DNA from: Chromatiales bacterium
GTDB taxonomy: Bacteria; Pseudomonadota; Gammaproteobacteria; Steroidobacterales; GCA-2729495
Direction: 5' to 3'
Length of the DNA stretch: 38,332 nucleotides
Assembly (NCBI GenBank): GCA_002729875.1
Contig: PBZD01000072.1
Coordinates: 1 to 38,332 of the forward strand
This document shows positions 7,906 through 17,088 of this stretch, piece by piece. The stretch's first letter is position 1; the number at the start of each line of letters is the position of its first letter. A program made the translations under genes and the position numbers. The notes beneath the pieces are model-generated. The model saw nothing but the letters and a program-made list of their open reading frames with translations, did no database searches and had not been told where the DNA came from.

Positions 7906-9159
7906 ATGATCCGACCGGTCGCGCTATTTGTCGGTCTGCGCTACCTGCAGACTCAGCGGAGCAACGGTTTTGCCTCTTTCGTCAGCATTGCGTCAGTCAT
8001 TGGCGTAGCGCTCGGGGTCGCGGCATTGATTGTCGTGTTGTCGGTTATGAACGGGTTCGAGAATGAACTCCGTGCGCGGTTGCTGAGCCTGGCCGGTCAT
8101 GCATCCATTAGTCCGCAGCAGACCTCTTTGCCGTGGCGTGAAATGCGCAAGGCGATTATCACCAATCCCGGGATAGAGGCAGCCGCCCCGTTCGTTGAGC
8201 TTGAGGCAATGCTGGCAAATGGACGCAACCTGTCAGGGGCTCTGCTGACCGGGGTTGAGCCGCGTTTTGAGCAGGATATCTCGGCGGTGGACCGACATAT
8301 GCGTAGTGGTGCGCTGGCCGATTTGCGGCCCGGGCAGAACGCAATTATCCTTGGCCGCTCGTTGGCCTTGAAGCTGGGCGTTTACCTCGGTGACTCATTG
8401 ACGGTTATGGTGCCGCGCAAGCGGGCCGGTATCGGTCTGGATACGTCACTGCGGCGTTTCAGGATCGCCGGCATTTTTGAACTCGGGCTGCGTGACCACG
8501 ATAGCGTCCGGGCGCTCGTGCATCTTGATGATGCGCGTGTTATGGCCGGGCTTGACAAACCTACTGTTGGTTTGCGGGTTAAAGCCGGCGATATTTTTTC
8601 CGCACCGCAGATCGTCAGGTCATGGACGCGTGACTGGGCAGCAGGTTCCGGAATCGATGTGGTGGTACGCGACTGGACTCAGGATAATGCAACCTATTTT
8701 CGTGCCGTGCGTATCGAAAAAATCATGATGGCTCTGTTGTTGTCTTTAATCGTCGGCGTGGCGTTGTTTAATATTGTTGCAACCCTCGTCATGGTGGTTA
8801 TAGATAAGCGGTCAGGCATTGCAATTCTGCAAACTCTGGGTTATTCGCGTCGTACGATCGTGCAGATATTTGTCTTGCAGGGCATTATTGTCGGCTGGAT
8901 TGGTGTCATTATCGGCGTCGGGCTCGGTATTGGAATGGCGATGAATGTGGCTCAACTCGCACCGCGTCTTGAGCAACTGTTTGGCTTCCAGTTCATGCCG
9001 GCCGATGTTTACTACCTGACCTCGTTGCCTGCGGATTTGCATCCTGGTGATGTTGTGTGGATTTCGCTTATAGCCTTGTTGACCACTGCCCTGGCAACTA
9101 TTTACCCGGCTTTTCGGGCTGCCGGTATCGCGCCGGCTGAAGTGCTGCGGTATGAGTAA
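7906..9159 (+). CDS. lolC: lipoprotein-releasing system membrane protein LolC
   Basis: Inner-membrane subunit of the LolCDE ABC complex, which extracts outer-membrane lipoproteins from the inner membrane and hands them to LolA. The 417-residue protein has the family layout: one membrane helix at about 25-50 (GVALGVAALIVVLSVMNGFE), a large periplasmic domain and three C-terminal membrane helices in an FtsX-type permease domain (about 275-415). The N-terminus PVALFVGLRYL is closer to LolC than to LolE as I recall them. GGAGG eight to nine bases before the ATG supports the start. It begins a compact lolC-lolE-lolD operon. Confidence 0.9.
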   Translation: MIRPVALFVGLRYLQTQRSNGFASFVSIASVIGVALGVAALIVVLSVMNGFENELRARLLSLAGHASISPQQTSLPWREMRKAIITNPGIEAAAPFVELEAMLANGRNLSGALLTGVEPRFEQDISAVDRHMRSGALADLRPGQNAIILGRSLALKLGVYLGDSLTVMVPRKRAGIGLDTSLRRFRIAGIFELGLRDHDSVRALVHLDDARVMAGLDKPTVGLRVKAGDIFSAPQIVRSWTRDWAAGSGIDVVVRDWTQDNATYFRAVRIEKIMMALLLSLIVGVALFNIVATLVMVVIDKRSGIAILQTLGYSRRTIVQIFVLQGIIVGWIGVIIGVGLGIGMAMNVAQLAPRLEQLFGFQFMPADVYYLTSLPADLHPGDVVWISLIALLTTALATIYPAFRAAGIAPAEVLRYE

Positions 9160-9172
9160 GGGTGTCAGGCGG

Positions 9173-10420
9173 ATGATAAAGCCCATTGAGTTTGCTATCG
9201 CATTACGTTATTTGCGATCCAGGAATAAGAACCGCTTCATATCATTTATTTCGTTAACTTCAATTGCCGGGATTGGCATTGCGGTTGCGGTATTAATTGT
9301 CGTGCTATCGGTTATGAATGGCTTCGAGTATGAAGTTCGTGCCAGGATTCTGCAGGTGGTTTCCCATGCCGCGATTACCGACGCAGACGGCAGGCTTGAG
9401 GAATGGCAGTTGGTCGAAGATCTTGTCGCGGCACATCCGGAAACGGTGTCGGTTGCCCGGTTTGTCAGTGGTCAGGGTATGCTGGTGGGTGATGCCGATA
9501 TCAAGGGTGTCGAGGTGCGTGGTATCGATCCTGCTGCGGAACTGCGGACTTCGGGCATTGGTGATCTCTTGCAGCAGGGGCAACTCGAATCGCTTGAAGC
9601 GGGGCTGTTCAGAATTGTTATCGGCGGGGAATTGGCCGACCTGCTGGGGGTCGGGGTCGGCGACAAACTGATACTGGTGATTTCTCAGGGCGTTGTTACG
9701 CCGGCAGGACTTGCGCCGCGCATGCGTCGTTTCGAGGTCAGTGGGATTTTTACCGCTGGCATGTATGAATATGATCGTGGTCTCGTTTATGTCAATGTTG
9801 CTGACGCGGCGCGTTTGTTTCGCCTCGGCGATGCGGTAACCGGGATACGTCTGGCTGTTGCAGATCCGTTACGTGCGCAGGTCACCGTACGAGCGATAGC
9901 TGAGACATTGGGGCGTGATGTGTTTATCACCGACTGGACCCGTCAGCACGCAAACTTTTTCCGCTCGATTCAGCTCACCAAGTCGATCATCTTCGTCATC
10001 CTGCTACTGGTAGTTGCGGTAGCTGCATTCAATATCATTTCAACGCTTGTTATGGTGGTGCGGGAAAAGCGTGCAGAGATCGCTATTCTTCGTACACTCG
10101 GCTCGTCTCCGGCCGGTGTGCTGGGAATATTTGTAATCCAGGGAGGCTTGATCGGTATTATCGGCACCCTGTTCGGCGTTGTGCTTGGTGTGGGCGTTGC
10201 GCTGAACCTTGATTGGATTGTGGCTGGTATCGAGCGCTGGATCGGTTTTCGCTTCCTCGCGCCGGATATTTATTTCATCAGTGACTTTCCAAGTCGGTTG
10301 CGCCCCGATGATGTCTGGCAAGTTGCCGGTATTGCCGTTTTACTCGCATTTGCCTCGACTTTGTACCCGGCGTGGCGCGCTTCAGTCGCAGCGCCGGCAG
10401 AGGCATTGCGACATGAATGA
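9173..10420 (+). CDS. lolE: lipoprotein-releasing system membrane protein LolE
   Basis: Second membrane subunit of LolCDE, paralogous to the preceding gene and with the same one-plus-three helix layout. The opening IEFAIALRYLRSR and RILQVVSHAAI resemble LolE. I chose ATG 9173 (415 residues), since the protein then starts like relatives (MIKPIEFAIAL); an ATG at 9152 overlapping the lolC stop would add seven residues. It lies 13 bp after lolC. In Escherichia coli and Pseudomonas lolD lies between lolC and lolE, whereas here the order is C-E-D. A swapped C/E naming cannot be excluded without alignment. Confidence 0.85.
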   Translation: MIKPIEFAIALRYLRSRNKNRFISFISLTSIAGIGIAVAVLIVVLSVMNGFEYEVRARILQVVSHAAITDADGRLEEWQLVEDLVAAHPETVSVARFVSGQGMLVGDADIKGVEVRGIDPAAELRTSGIGDLLQQGQLESLEAGLFRIVIGGELADLLGVGVGDKLILVISQGVVTPAGLAPRMRRFEVSGIFTAGMYEYDRGLVYVNVADAARLFRLGDAVTGIRLAVADPLRAQVTVRAIAETLGRDVFITDWTRQHANFFRSIQLTKSIIFVILLLVVAVAAFNIISTLVMVVREKRAEIAILRTLGSSPAGVLGIFVIQGGLIGIIGTLFGVVLGVGVALNLDWIVAGIERWIGFRFLAPDIYFISDFPSRLRPDDVWQVAGIAVLLAFASTLYPAWRASVAAPAEALRHE

Positions 10421-10459
10421 GCAGAACAACCATCAGCGGACGGACAGGGTCAGGTACAG

Positions 10460-11200
10460 ATGAATTCAGACATTCCCAAGCTCGAAGACCCGGCGAAACT
10501 GCCGCTATATTGTCAAGGACTGACCAGGTTCTTTACTGAGGGTGGCCGGCGACTGGAGGTGCTCAGGGGCGTCGAATTATCGGTTAGTCCTGGTGAGACG
10601 CTGGCGATTATTGGTGCTTCCGGCTCCGGCAAGACGACCCTGTTGCAGTTACTGGGCGGGCTTGATAAGCCGTCAGCCGGCCGGGTGCAGATCCTGGGGC
10701 AGGATCTTGGCAGCCTGAGCAATGCCGAGTGCGGCCAGATCAGGAATCAATCACTGGGTTTTGTTTATCAGTTTCATCATTTGCTACCTGAATTTACCGC
10801 AGTCGAAAACGTTGCGATGCCATTACTGCTTCGTCGGGATTCAATTTCTGATGTTCAGGGGCGGGCGGAAACATTGCTTGAACGGGTTGGTCTCGCCGAT
10901 CGGTTGCGCCACAGGCCGGGAGAATTATCGGGTGGAGAGCGTCAGCGAGTTGCCGTCGCACGAGCGCTCGTGACTGAACCGGCGGTCGTATTGGCCGATG
11001 AACCGACCGGAAATCTCGATCATCGGTCGGGGTTGCAAACCCTGGAACTGATGCTGGAATTGAAGGAAGAAACCGGCACGAGCCTCGTTATCGTTACCCA
11101 TTCGGGCGAGATAGCCGAACGCATGTCACGGGTACTGGAACTCGAGGGGGGGATATTGCGTGAGGTGATTACCCCGGATGGTGTCCGGGGTGCCGGTTAA
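10460..11200 (+). CDS. lolD: lipoprotein-releasing ABC transporter ATPase LolD
   Basis: ATPase subunit that powers LolCDE at the cytoplasmic face of the inner membrane. The 246 residues include Walker A GASGSGKTT near 52, the Q-loop region FVYQFHHLLPEFTAVENVAMP (LolD/MacB-type), signature LSGGERQRVAVARAL and Walker B VVLADEPTGNLD, followed by the H-loop IVTHS. It starts 39 bp after lolE with a weak AGG site. The stop overlaps by 4 bp the stop of the convergent DUF2062 gene. Confidence 0.93.
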   Translation: MNSDIPKLEDPAKLPLYCQGLTRFFTEGGRRLEVLRGVELSVSPGETLAIIGASGSGKTTLLQLLGGLDKPSAGRVQILGQDLGSLSNAECGQIRNQSLGFVYQFHHLLPEFTAVENVAMPLLLRRDSISDVQGRAETLLERVGLADRLRHRPGELSGGERQRVAVARALVTEPAVVLADEPTGNLDHRSGLQTLELMLELKEETGTSLVIVTHSGEIAERMSRVLELEGGILREVITPDGVRGAG

Positions 11201-11712
11201 CGGTTGTTGATGTGCCGGCGGCGATAGCGCGCCGCAACAATTAGCCGCCAGGTAACGCTGACGGACAAGTATCCTATCGAAGCGACAATCGTCGCAGAAA
11301 TAAAACAGCCGAGCAGCAGGGGTTTCCAGATCGCGATAAAACCGGTCGTGACCCATTCCCATGACAAATCGATCGTAAAGTTGGCGGGTGGAATATCCAG
11401 GATCAGTCGGCCGAGATTGTATTCCCAATAGAATATGGGCCCCATCGTCAGGGGATTGGTGATTAACGGGGTGACGGCGACGATCGGCATATTAACCCTG
11501 AGCAACAAGCCGGCAAGTATCGCAATAATGGTCTGACCGGGCAGCGGTAACAGGCCGATGAACAAGCCGACCCATATTGCGCCAGCGACACTTCTGCGAC
11601 TCACGGACAGAAATGTCGGGTGAGTGAATAACATTTCAAAACGGCGCAGGTACCACGGTCTTTCTTTCCCTAGATAACCGCTGGAAACACGTCTGAAAAA
11701 TCGTCTGGGCAT
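11197..11712 (-). CDS. DUF2062 membrane protein
   Basis: A 171-residue inner-membrane protein of the DUF2062 family, function unknown. It has the family's PRRFFRR start, an amphipathic stretch, and hydrophobic segments at about 42-90 (GAIWVGLFIGLLPLPGQTI and a second one with TPLITNPLTMGPIFYWEY) and at about 120-155. The NPLTMGP-YWEY motif is characteristic. The same gene sits between the lol genes and comEC in Pseudomonas as I recall, but in the minus orientation it is an island between two plus-strand operons here. It is divergent from comEC with only a few tens of bases between starts, so the promoters overlap. Confidence 0.82.
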   Translation of the reverse strand: MPRRFFRRVSSGYLGKERPWYLRRFEMLFTHPTFLSVSRRSVAGAIWVGLFIGLLPLPGQTIIAILAGLLLRVNMPIVAVTPLITNPLTMGPIFYWEYNLGRLILDIPPANFTIDLSWEWVTTGFIAIWKPLLLGCFISATIVASIGYLSVSVTWRLIVAARYRRRHINNR

Positions 11713-11745
11713 TACCTAATATTCGTCAAGTTTAGTCGCTATGGA

Positions 11746-14205
11746 GTGGCATGGCCGGTGTGGCGAATGCCATTTAAAACAAAATCGCATGGGCTTGATT
11801 ATCCAGTTTCTACGGCAAAGCGAAATATGGTTGCGCTAACTTTTCTGACATCGGCAGCTATTTTTTTACTCTGTTTTTGTGTTCCAACGAGCCTGTTTGC
11901 GGTTTTTCCCGAAATATTGTCGCTGGGCGTACTGCTGGCAGGGTTTTATGCGGGGCTTCGTGGCGTAGCCGTGTTGCTGCCGGTTTGCTTGGCAATATTG
12001 ACCGCGGCCTGGATTTTAGAGGCGCGCCTGGCTCCGCAACTGCAGGGTCGTGATCTCAGGTTAAGCGGTGAAGTCTGTGATATTCCGGTACTTGAGGGTG
12101 GAGTGCAGCGCTTTCTGCTGGTCATCGACAGCGCACAGCGCGGCCCGGGTATCCCCGAGCGGGTTTTAATCAGTTGGTATCAGTCCAAAACACTCGTAAG
12201 TGCCGGTGAGCGCTGGCAACTGACGCTCAGGCTCAAGCGCCCGCGAGGCACCAGCAATCCGGCTGGTTTTGATTTCGAGCGCTGGGCATTTATGCGCGCC
12301 ATAGGCGCCAGCGGATATGTACGTCAATCAGTGGCCAACCGGCGTTTGTCGTCGGCGGGTGGGGGCTGCGTCCTGGCTGCCTTTCGCCAGCAGGTTGCAG
12401 TTGACCTGGCGGCGGCACTGCCGAAGGCTGCGGCGCTTGGGCATCTGCTGGCGCTCGCTGTCGGCGTTCGCAACCTGCTTGATGATAACGATTGGCTGGT
12501 TTTACGCCGCACCGGTAGCGCACATCTGATGGCAATTTCCGGTTTGCATATTGGTCTCGCGGCCGGTTTTGCCTTCTTTTTATGCCGTCAGCTGGGTCGC
12601 TGCTTACTGCTCGCCCATATTGACTGCCGGCCACTGGTGATTGCCCGCGCTGGTGCATTGACGGGTGCGTTACTCTATAGCGCACTGGCCGGGTTTGCCG
12701 TACCGACGGTCAGGGCTTTGGTGATGACTGCAGCCGTGATCCTGTTAACCGGTCTGCGGCGTTCGCTTCCGCCCTCGGCCATCCTGGCTACCGCGTTGTA
12801 TGTCATCCTGTGGATCGAACCCTTCGCCATGCTGGCACCGGGCTTCTGGTTGTCATTTGGTGCGGTTTTCGTGCTGCTGATGTCCGGGTTCGGCGGGTTG
12901 TATTTTGTGGCTGAGTCGGGCACGCGCACAGAGCGGGCGTGGAGCCGGTTCCGGCAACTATTGCGGGCTCAATTGTGTATCAGTGTGGGTCTGCTGCCCG
13001 CCAGCGCAGTATTTTTTGGCCAGGTTTCCCTGGTTGCCCCGCTGGTTAACCTGATCATAGTGCCGTTGTTTGCCGTATCGATCGTGCCGTTACTAATTAT
13101 CGGTGTCATTGCTTTGAACCCGTTGCCGGCCCTGGCCAGTGCGGTGCTCGGGATGGCCGACTTTATCCTGGGCAACCTGCTTTCAGTGCTGGCCGGTCTG
13201 AATCGCTGTGCCCTGATACCGGTAGCGGTAGATCTGCCGGGCGTATCCGGGTTGGTGGGCGGAATTTGCATCCTCATTGCGGCGGTACTGATCTGGCCGC
13301 GGCCGCTCCCGGTCAGAACGCGTGTGGTCATACTGTTATTCGTGTTGCTGTCTGTAGCTGTCACACGCAGCGAACTACCGGCGTTACGTGTCATCGTCAT
13401 GGATGTAGGCCAGGGAATGGCTATCCTGGTACAAACCCCCGGTTACAACCTGTTGTTTGATACCGGTCCGCGCTATCGCCACGGTGATGCGGGGCGCAGC
13501 ATTGTGATTCCTTTACTGCGCCACTACGGTGTCATGCAACTTGACCATCTGATTGTTTCGCATGCTGATGCCGATCATGCCGGCGGCGCCCGCAGTGTAC
13601 TTGGCAGTTATCCGGGCACTGAATTGCTGGCGCCTGAATTACTCGAGGTGCCGGCGGAGCGGTTTCAGCGGTGCCGTACGGGACAGCATTGGCAGCGCGA
13701 TGGAGTTAATTTTAGGATTTTGCATCCGGGACCGGAAGCAGCTTCCGGCCTGTGGTCGGAGAATGACGCGTCATGTGTGCTACTCGTGCAGTCTGAGCAG
13801 TTCGGTTTGTTGTTTCCGGGAGATATCGAACGGCGTGCCGAATCCCGGCTGGTCGCCGGCGGTGCATTGCCGGCAGTCGACCTGGTTATCGCACCTCATC
13901 ACGGCAGTCGTACCTCTTCGACACCGGCCTTGGTGGCGACAACCCGGCCCGAGTTTGTCGTTTTTTCGGCCGGGCATCGGAATCGGTGGCATTTTCCGGC
14001 ATTGGAAGTGCGCAAACGCTGGTCTGCAGGGGGTGCCTGTATGCTGAGTACCGGTGATTCAGGGGCTCTTGTTTTCGCGGCGCATGGTGACGGTCCACTA
14101 CAATTGGTGGAGCGTTACCGCGTTGATCAGGCTCGAATCTGGACCGAGGCAGGATCTGCACTGCCGCCGGAGCGCCGTTGTCGGGTGCCGGGCGCTACAA
14201 ATTAG
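11746..14205 (+). CDS. comEC: DNA internalization-related competence protein ComEC/Rec2
   Basis: Inner-membrane channel for uptake of single-stranded DNA in natural transformation. The layout is complete: N-terminal helices, a DUF4131-type soluble region (about 90-190), the Competence domain with many membrane helices (about 230-530; GSAHLMAISGLHIGL is the family motif) and a C-terminal metallo-beta-lactamase domain (MDVGQGMAILVQ, and HADADHAGG at about residue 606). All putative metal-site motifs are kept, so nuclease-domain function is plausible. The start is uncertain: GTG 11746 gives 819 residues, whereas ATG 11767 or ATG 11827 would fit ordinary N-termini as well. Other competence genes are not in the window. 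Confidence 0.93.
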   Translation: MAWPVWRMPFKTKSHGLDYPVSTAKRNMVALTFLTSAAIFLLCFCVPTSLFAVFPEILSLGVLLAGFYAGLRGVAVLLPVCLAILTAAWILEARLAPQLQGRDLRLSGEVCDIPVLEGGVQRFLLVIDSAQRGPGIPERVLISWYQSKTLVSAGERWQLTLRLKRPRGTSNPAGFDFERWAFMRAIGASGYVRQSVANRRLSSAGGGCVLAAFRQQVAVDLAAALPKAAALGHLLALAVGVRNLLDDNDWLVLRRTGSAHLMAISGLHIGLAAGFAFFLCRQLGRCLLLAHIDCRPLVIARAGALTGALLYSALAGFAVPTVRALVMTAAVILLTGLRRSLPPSAILATALYVILWIEPFAMLAPGFWLSFGAVFVLLMSGFGGLYFVAESGTRTERAWSRFRQLLRAQLCISVGLLPASAVFFGQVSLVAPLVNLIIVPLFAVSIVPLLIIGVIALNPLPALASAVLGMADFILGNLLSVLAGLNRCALIPVAVDLPGVSGLVGGICILIAAVLIWPRPLPVRTRVVILLFVLLSVAVTRSELPALRVIVMDVGQGMAILVQTPGYNLLFDTGPRYRHGDAGRSIVIPLLRHYGVMQLDHLIVSHADADHAGGARSVLGSYPGTELLAPELLEVPAERFQRCRTGQHWQRDGVNFRILHPGPEAASGLWSENDASCVLLVQSEQFGLLFPGDIERRAESRLVAGGALPAVDLVIAPHHGSRTSSTPALVATTRPEFVVFSAGHRNRWHFPALEVRKRWSAGGACMLSTGDSGALVFAAHGDGPLQLVERYRVDQARIWTEAGSALPPERRCRVPGATN

Positions 14206-14253
14206 TGTGTTGCCCGGTTATAGTGCGCCCATTGGATTGTGAGTGTGTTGTAG

Positions 14254-14910
14254 ATGTTTGAGATCGTAAAGTCCGGCGGCTGGCTGATGTTACCCATCAT
14301 CATCTGTTCGGTCATTGCAGCGGCAATCATCATTGAGAGGCTCTGGGCGCTGCAACCGCGACGGGTGTTGCCAAAGAACCTGTCTCGTCAGGTCTGGGAG
14401 TGGGTTAGCAAGAACCAGCTTAATCACTCGCATATCGAGTCGTTGCACCAGGGCTCACCGCTTGGTGAAATTCTTGCCGCAGGGCTTGTTAATCGGCATC
14501 GGCAGCGCGAAATCCTGAAAGAAAGCATCGAAGATGCCGGCCGTCAGGTTGTTCACGACCTGGAGCGATTTCTGAATTCACTTGGTACCATTGCAGCAAT
14601 TTCACCGTTATTGGGTTTGTTGGGTACCGTTATCGGCATGGTTAAGGTGTTTGCCGCCATTACGACTCATGGGGTCGGTGATCCGGCCGTACTGGCCGGA
14701 GGGATTTCCGAGGCGTTGATCACCACGGCAGCGGGCCTGACGGTGGCGATTCCGTCGTTGATCGGCTATCGCTATCTGAATGGTAAAGTCGATGCCCTGG
14801 CCGTGCAGATGGAAAAGGAAGCTATCACGATGATTGAGGCATTGCTGCGCAAACAGTATATGGACACGTTGGGAGACGGCGATGAAACTCCGGTCAGGAA
14901 CACGGCTTGA
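14254..14910 (+). CDS. exbB: MotA/TolQ/ExbB proton channel family protein
   Basis: Inner-membrane proton-channel subunit that works with ExbD to transmit the proton motive force to a TonB-like or other envelope partner. The 218 residues show one helix near 10-30, a cytoplasmic loop and two further helices (LGTIAAISPLLGLLGTVIGMVKVF and ITTAAGLTVAIPSLIGY). It is 43 bp after comEC and overlaps exbD. The exbB-exbD pair before msbA/lpxK/kdsB is a known gammaproteobacterial arrangement. No tonB lies nearby, so its energy-receiving partner is not visible. TolQ rather than ExbB cannot be excluded by eye. Confidence 0.88.
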   Translation: MFEIVKSGGWLMLPIIICSVIAAAIIIERLWALQPRRVLPKNLSRQVWEWVSKNQLNHSHIESLHQGSPLGEILAAGLVNRHRQREILKESIEDAGRQVVHDLERFLNSLGTIAAISPLLGLLGTVIGMVKVFAAITTHGVGDPAVLAGGISEALITTAAGLTVAIPSLIGYRYLNGKVDALAVQMEKEAITMIEALLRKQYMDTLGDGDETPVRNTA

Positions 14911-15310
14911 GCCGGAAATCAACCTGACGTCGCTGATTGACGTTGTATTGTTATTGCTGGTTTTCTTTATGGTTACGACAAGTTTTGTGCGTGAATCGAA
15001 ATTAACGATACGCTTGCCTGAAGTCAATGATTCGGGCGGGCCGGTCAACCAGGCTCCGGTCCTTGAGATCACGGTATCAGCGAGCGGGCGTTACCTTGTC
15101 AATAAACGTGCCTTGATTGACAGTCGTGCCGAAACGCTGAGGGCGGCCATTATTAAATTGTTTCCTGACCTTGATGTTGAGAGTGTCACGATTACGGCGG
15201 ATGCACAGGCAAGTCATCAATCCGTTGTGACCGCAATGGATGTGGCGGGCAAGCTCGGCCTGGTAAATGTAAATATCGCAACCGTTTCCACGACGGATAA
15301 AATTCAATAG
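14882..15310 (+). CDS. exbD: biopolymer transport protein ExbD/TolR family
   Basis: Partner of the preceding channel protein, anchored by one helix at about 16-38 (LTSLIDVVLLLLVFFMVTT) with the family's conserved membrane Asp at residue 20 (LID) and a periplasmic C-terminal domain. I use ATG 14882 (142 residues), with GGGAG upstream at about 14871. It overlaps exbB by 29 bp, a sign of translational coupling. A longer frame exists upstream but reads through exbB and has no family features. Confidence 0.9.
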   Translation: MKLRSGTRLEPEINLTSLIDVVLLLLVFFMVTTSFVRESKLTIRLPEVNDSGGPVNQAPVLEITVSASGRYLVNKRALIDSRAETLRAAIIKLFPDLDVESVTITADAQASHQSVVTAMDVAGKLGLVNVNIATVSTTDKIQ

Positions 15311-15318
15311 CCTGCAAT

Positions 15319-17088
15319 ATGCCGACTTTATCGACAGGCCTGACTCCTGCCGTCGTATACCGACGGTTGCTGAATATTTGTAAGCCATATTGGAAGATAT
15401 TCGTCGTTGCGGCAATCGCAATGGTGTTCTATGCCATTACGGATACAGGTTTTGCGTTTTTAATAAAAAACCTGATGCAGTATCTCGATCCGGAAGGCCT
15501 TAGCGATCAGGAGTTATTAATCCGGCGGTTTCTTCCGCTCGCAATCCTTGGTTTATTTGTTGTTCGTGGCCTGGTGGCATTTCTTTCGGCTTATTGTCTC
15601 GGTTGGATCGGACGCAATGTCATCAAGGTTTTACGCGGCCAGGCTTTCGAAAAATTTCTGGGTTTGCCGACCAGCTTTTTCGATTCTGTTTCGGCCGGAG
15701 AGATGTTGTCGCGCCTGACTTATAACGTAGAGCAGGTCGCTGAGGCCACATCGAATGTTGTTACGGTACTGATTCGCGATACGTTGACGATCATATGCCT
15801 GTTGGCTTACATGACATACCTGAGTCCGTCTCTTACCGGAATTCTGTTGGTAACCGGACCGTTGATGGCGTTAGTTATTTCCATTCTGAGTAAGATTTTT
15901 CGGCGCTACAGCGCGCGGATTCAGAGTTCCGTCGGAGATGTCGCGAGGATTACCGAGGAAGCCTTGCAAAGCCACCGCATCGTGAAGATGTTTGCCGGGC
16001 AAAAATATGAAAGTGAGCGTTTCGCTGTAGTCAATAAAAAGAATATGCGCCTGAATATGCGTCTGATCGCCTCACGCGCCGCTGGCGATGGGGTGACAAA
16101 TCTTGTTATTGCAATCGGTGTTGCCAGCGTAATCTACTTCGTCATGTTTGAGAGTTTTCGTCCGCAAGCCGCGGAACTGGCCGGTTTCATCACTGCGATG
16201 GTCTTCCTGCTGCGACCGATACGCCAGATTACCAACATCAATGTGTCGATACAAAAGGGCATTGCAGCCGGGGCCAGTATCTTCGAACTGCTGGATGAGC
16301 CCGGAGAACCGGATGTCGGCACATGCACGGTCGAGCGTTCATCCGGGCACATTGAGTTTAAAGCGGTTGGGTTTACCTATAACGAACAAAAGGGGTCTGT
16401 TCTCAGGGATATTTCACTCAAGGTTGAGAGCGGTGAAATGTTGGCAATTGTCGGTCGCTCCGGTAGTGGCAAGTCAACGCTGGTTAGCCTGGTGCCGCGT
16501 TTCTATGATCCGGCATCCGGGCAGATCTTGCTTGATGGCCGGCCGTTACAGGAATACCGGTTGACAAATTTGCGTGATCAGATAAGCCTGGTTAGCCAGG
16601 AGGTCGTACTGTTCAATGATACGATTGCCAATAACATTGCTTATGGCAGCCTGAGAGGTTCGTCTCATGAACAGATCATGCAGGCAGCACAGGCCGCTCA
16701 TGTGGACGAGTTTGCCGATAAAATGCCGGACGGGCTTGCTACCCAGGTAGGCGATCGTGGTGTCTTGCTGTCAGGAGGGCAGCGCCAACGTATTGCGATC
16801 GCCAGGGCGTTACTCAAGAATGCACCAATCTTGATTCTTGATGAGGCGACATCAGCGCTGGATACCGCATCCGAGAGACATATTCAGCAAGCGGTGGAGC
16901 AACTGGTTCTGGACCGTACGACATTTGTAATCGCACATAGACTGTCGACAGTTGAGGGGGCAGATCGGATTATCGTCATGTCAGCAGGACGTATTGTGGA
17001 AGTTGGCAATCATGCCGAGTTGTTAAGTCAGGGTGGCGAGTACGCACAGTTGGCCCGCATGCAGTTCAAAGATGAGGTCACCAGTTAG
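15319..17088 (+). CDS. msbA: lipid A export ATP-binding/permease protein MsbA
   Basis: Homodimeric ABC exporter that flips lipid A-core across the inner membrane. At 589 residues it has the expected half-transporter layout: six membrane helices (about 20-315), then an ATPase domain with Walker A VGRSGSGKST, signature LLSGGQRQRIAIARALL, Walker B ILILDEATSALD and H-loop VIAHRLST. It starts 9 bp after exbD, and its end overlaps lpxK. In the Pseudomonas version of this cluster as I recall it, msbA is elsewhere, so its position between exbD and lpxK is a local difference, though msbA-lpxK pairs are common in other bacteria. Confidence 0.95.
   Translation: MPTLSTGLTPAVVYRRLLNICKPYWKIFVVAAIAMVFYAITDTGFAFLIKNLMQYLDPEGLSDQELLIRRFLPLAILGLFVVRGLVAFLSAYCLGWIGRNVIKVLRGQAFEKFLGLPTSFFDSVSAGEMLSRLTYNVEQVAEATSNVVTVLIRDTLTIICLLAYMTYLSPSLTGILLVTGPLMALVISILSKIFRRYSARIQSSVGDVARITEEALQSHRIVKMFAGQKYESERFAVVNKKNMRLNMRLIASRAAGDGVTNLVIAIGVASVIYFVMFESFRPQAAELAGFITAMVFLLRPIRQITNINVSIQKGIAAGASIFELLDEPGEPDVGTCTVERSSGHIEFKAVGFTYNEQKGSVLRDISLKVESGEMLAIVGRSGSGKSTLVSLVPRFYDPASGQILLDGRPLQEYRLTNLRDQISLVSQEVVLFNDTIANNIAYGSLRGSSHEQIMQAAQAAHVDEFADKMPDGLATQVGDRGVLLSGGQRQRIAIARALLKNAPILILDEATSALDTASERHIQQAVEQLVLDRTTFVIAHRLSTVEGADRIIVMSAGRIVEVGNHAELLSQGGEYAQLARMQFKDEVTS

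Noticed and set aside
7906-10420. Two similar permease genes in tandem that could be a recent duplication
   Set aside because: The proteins differ throughout and match the old LolC and LolE paralogue types, so this is not a recent repeat.
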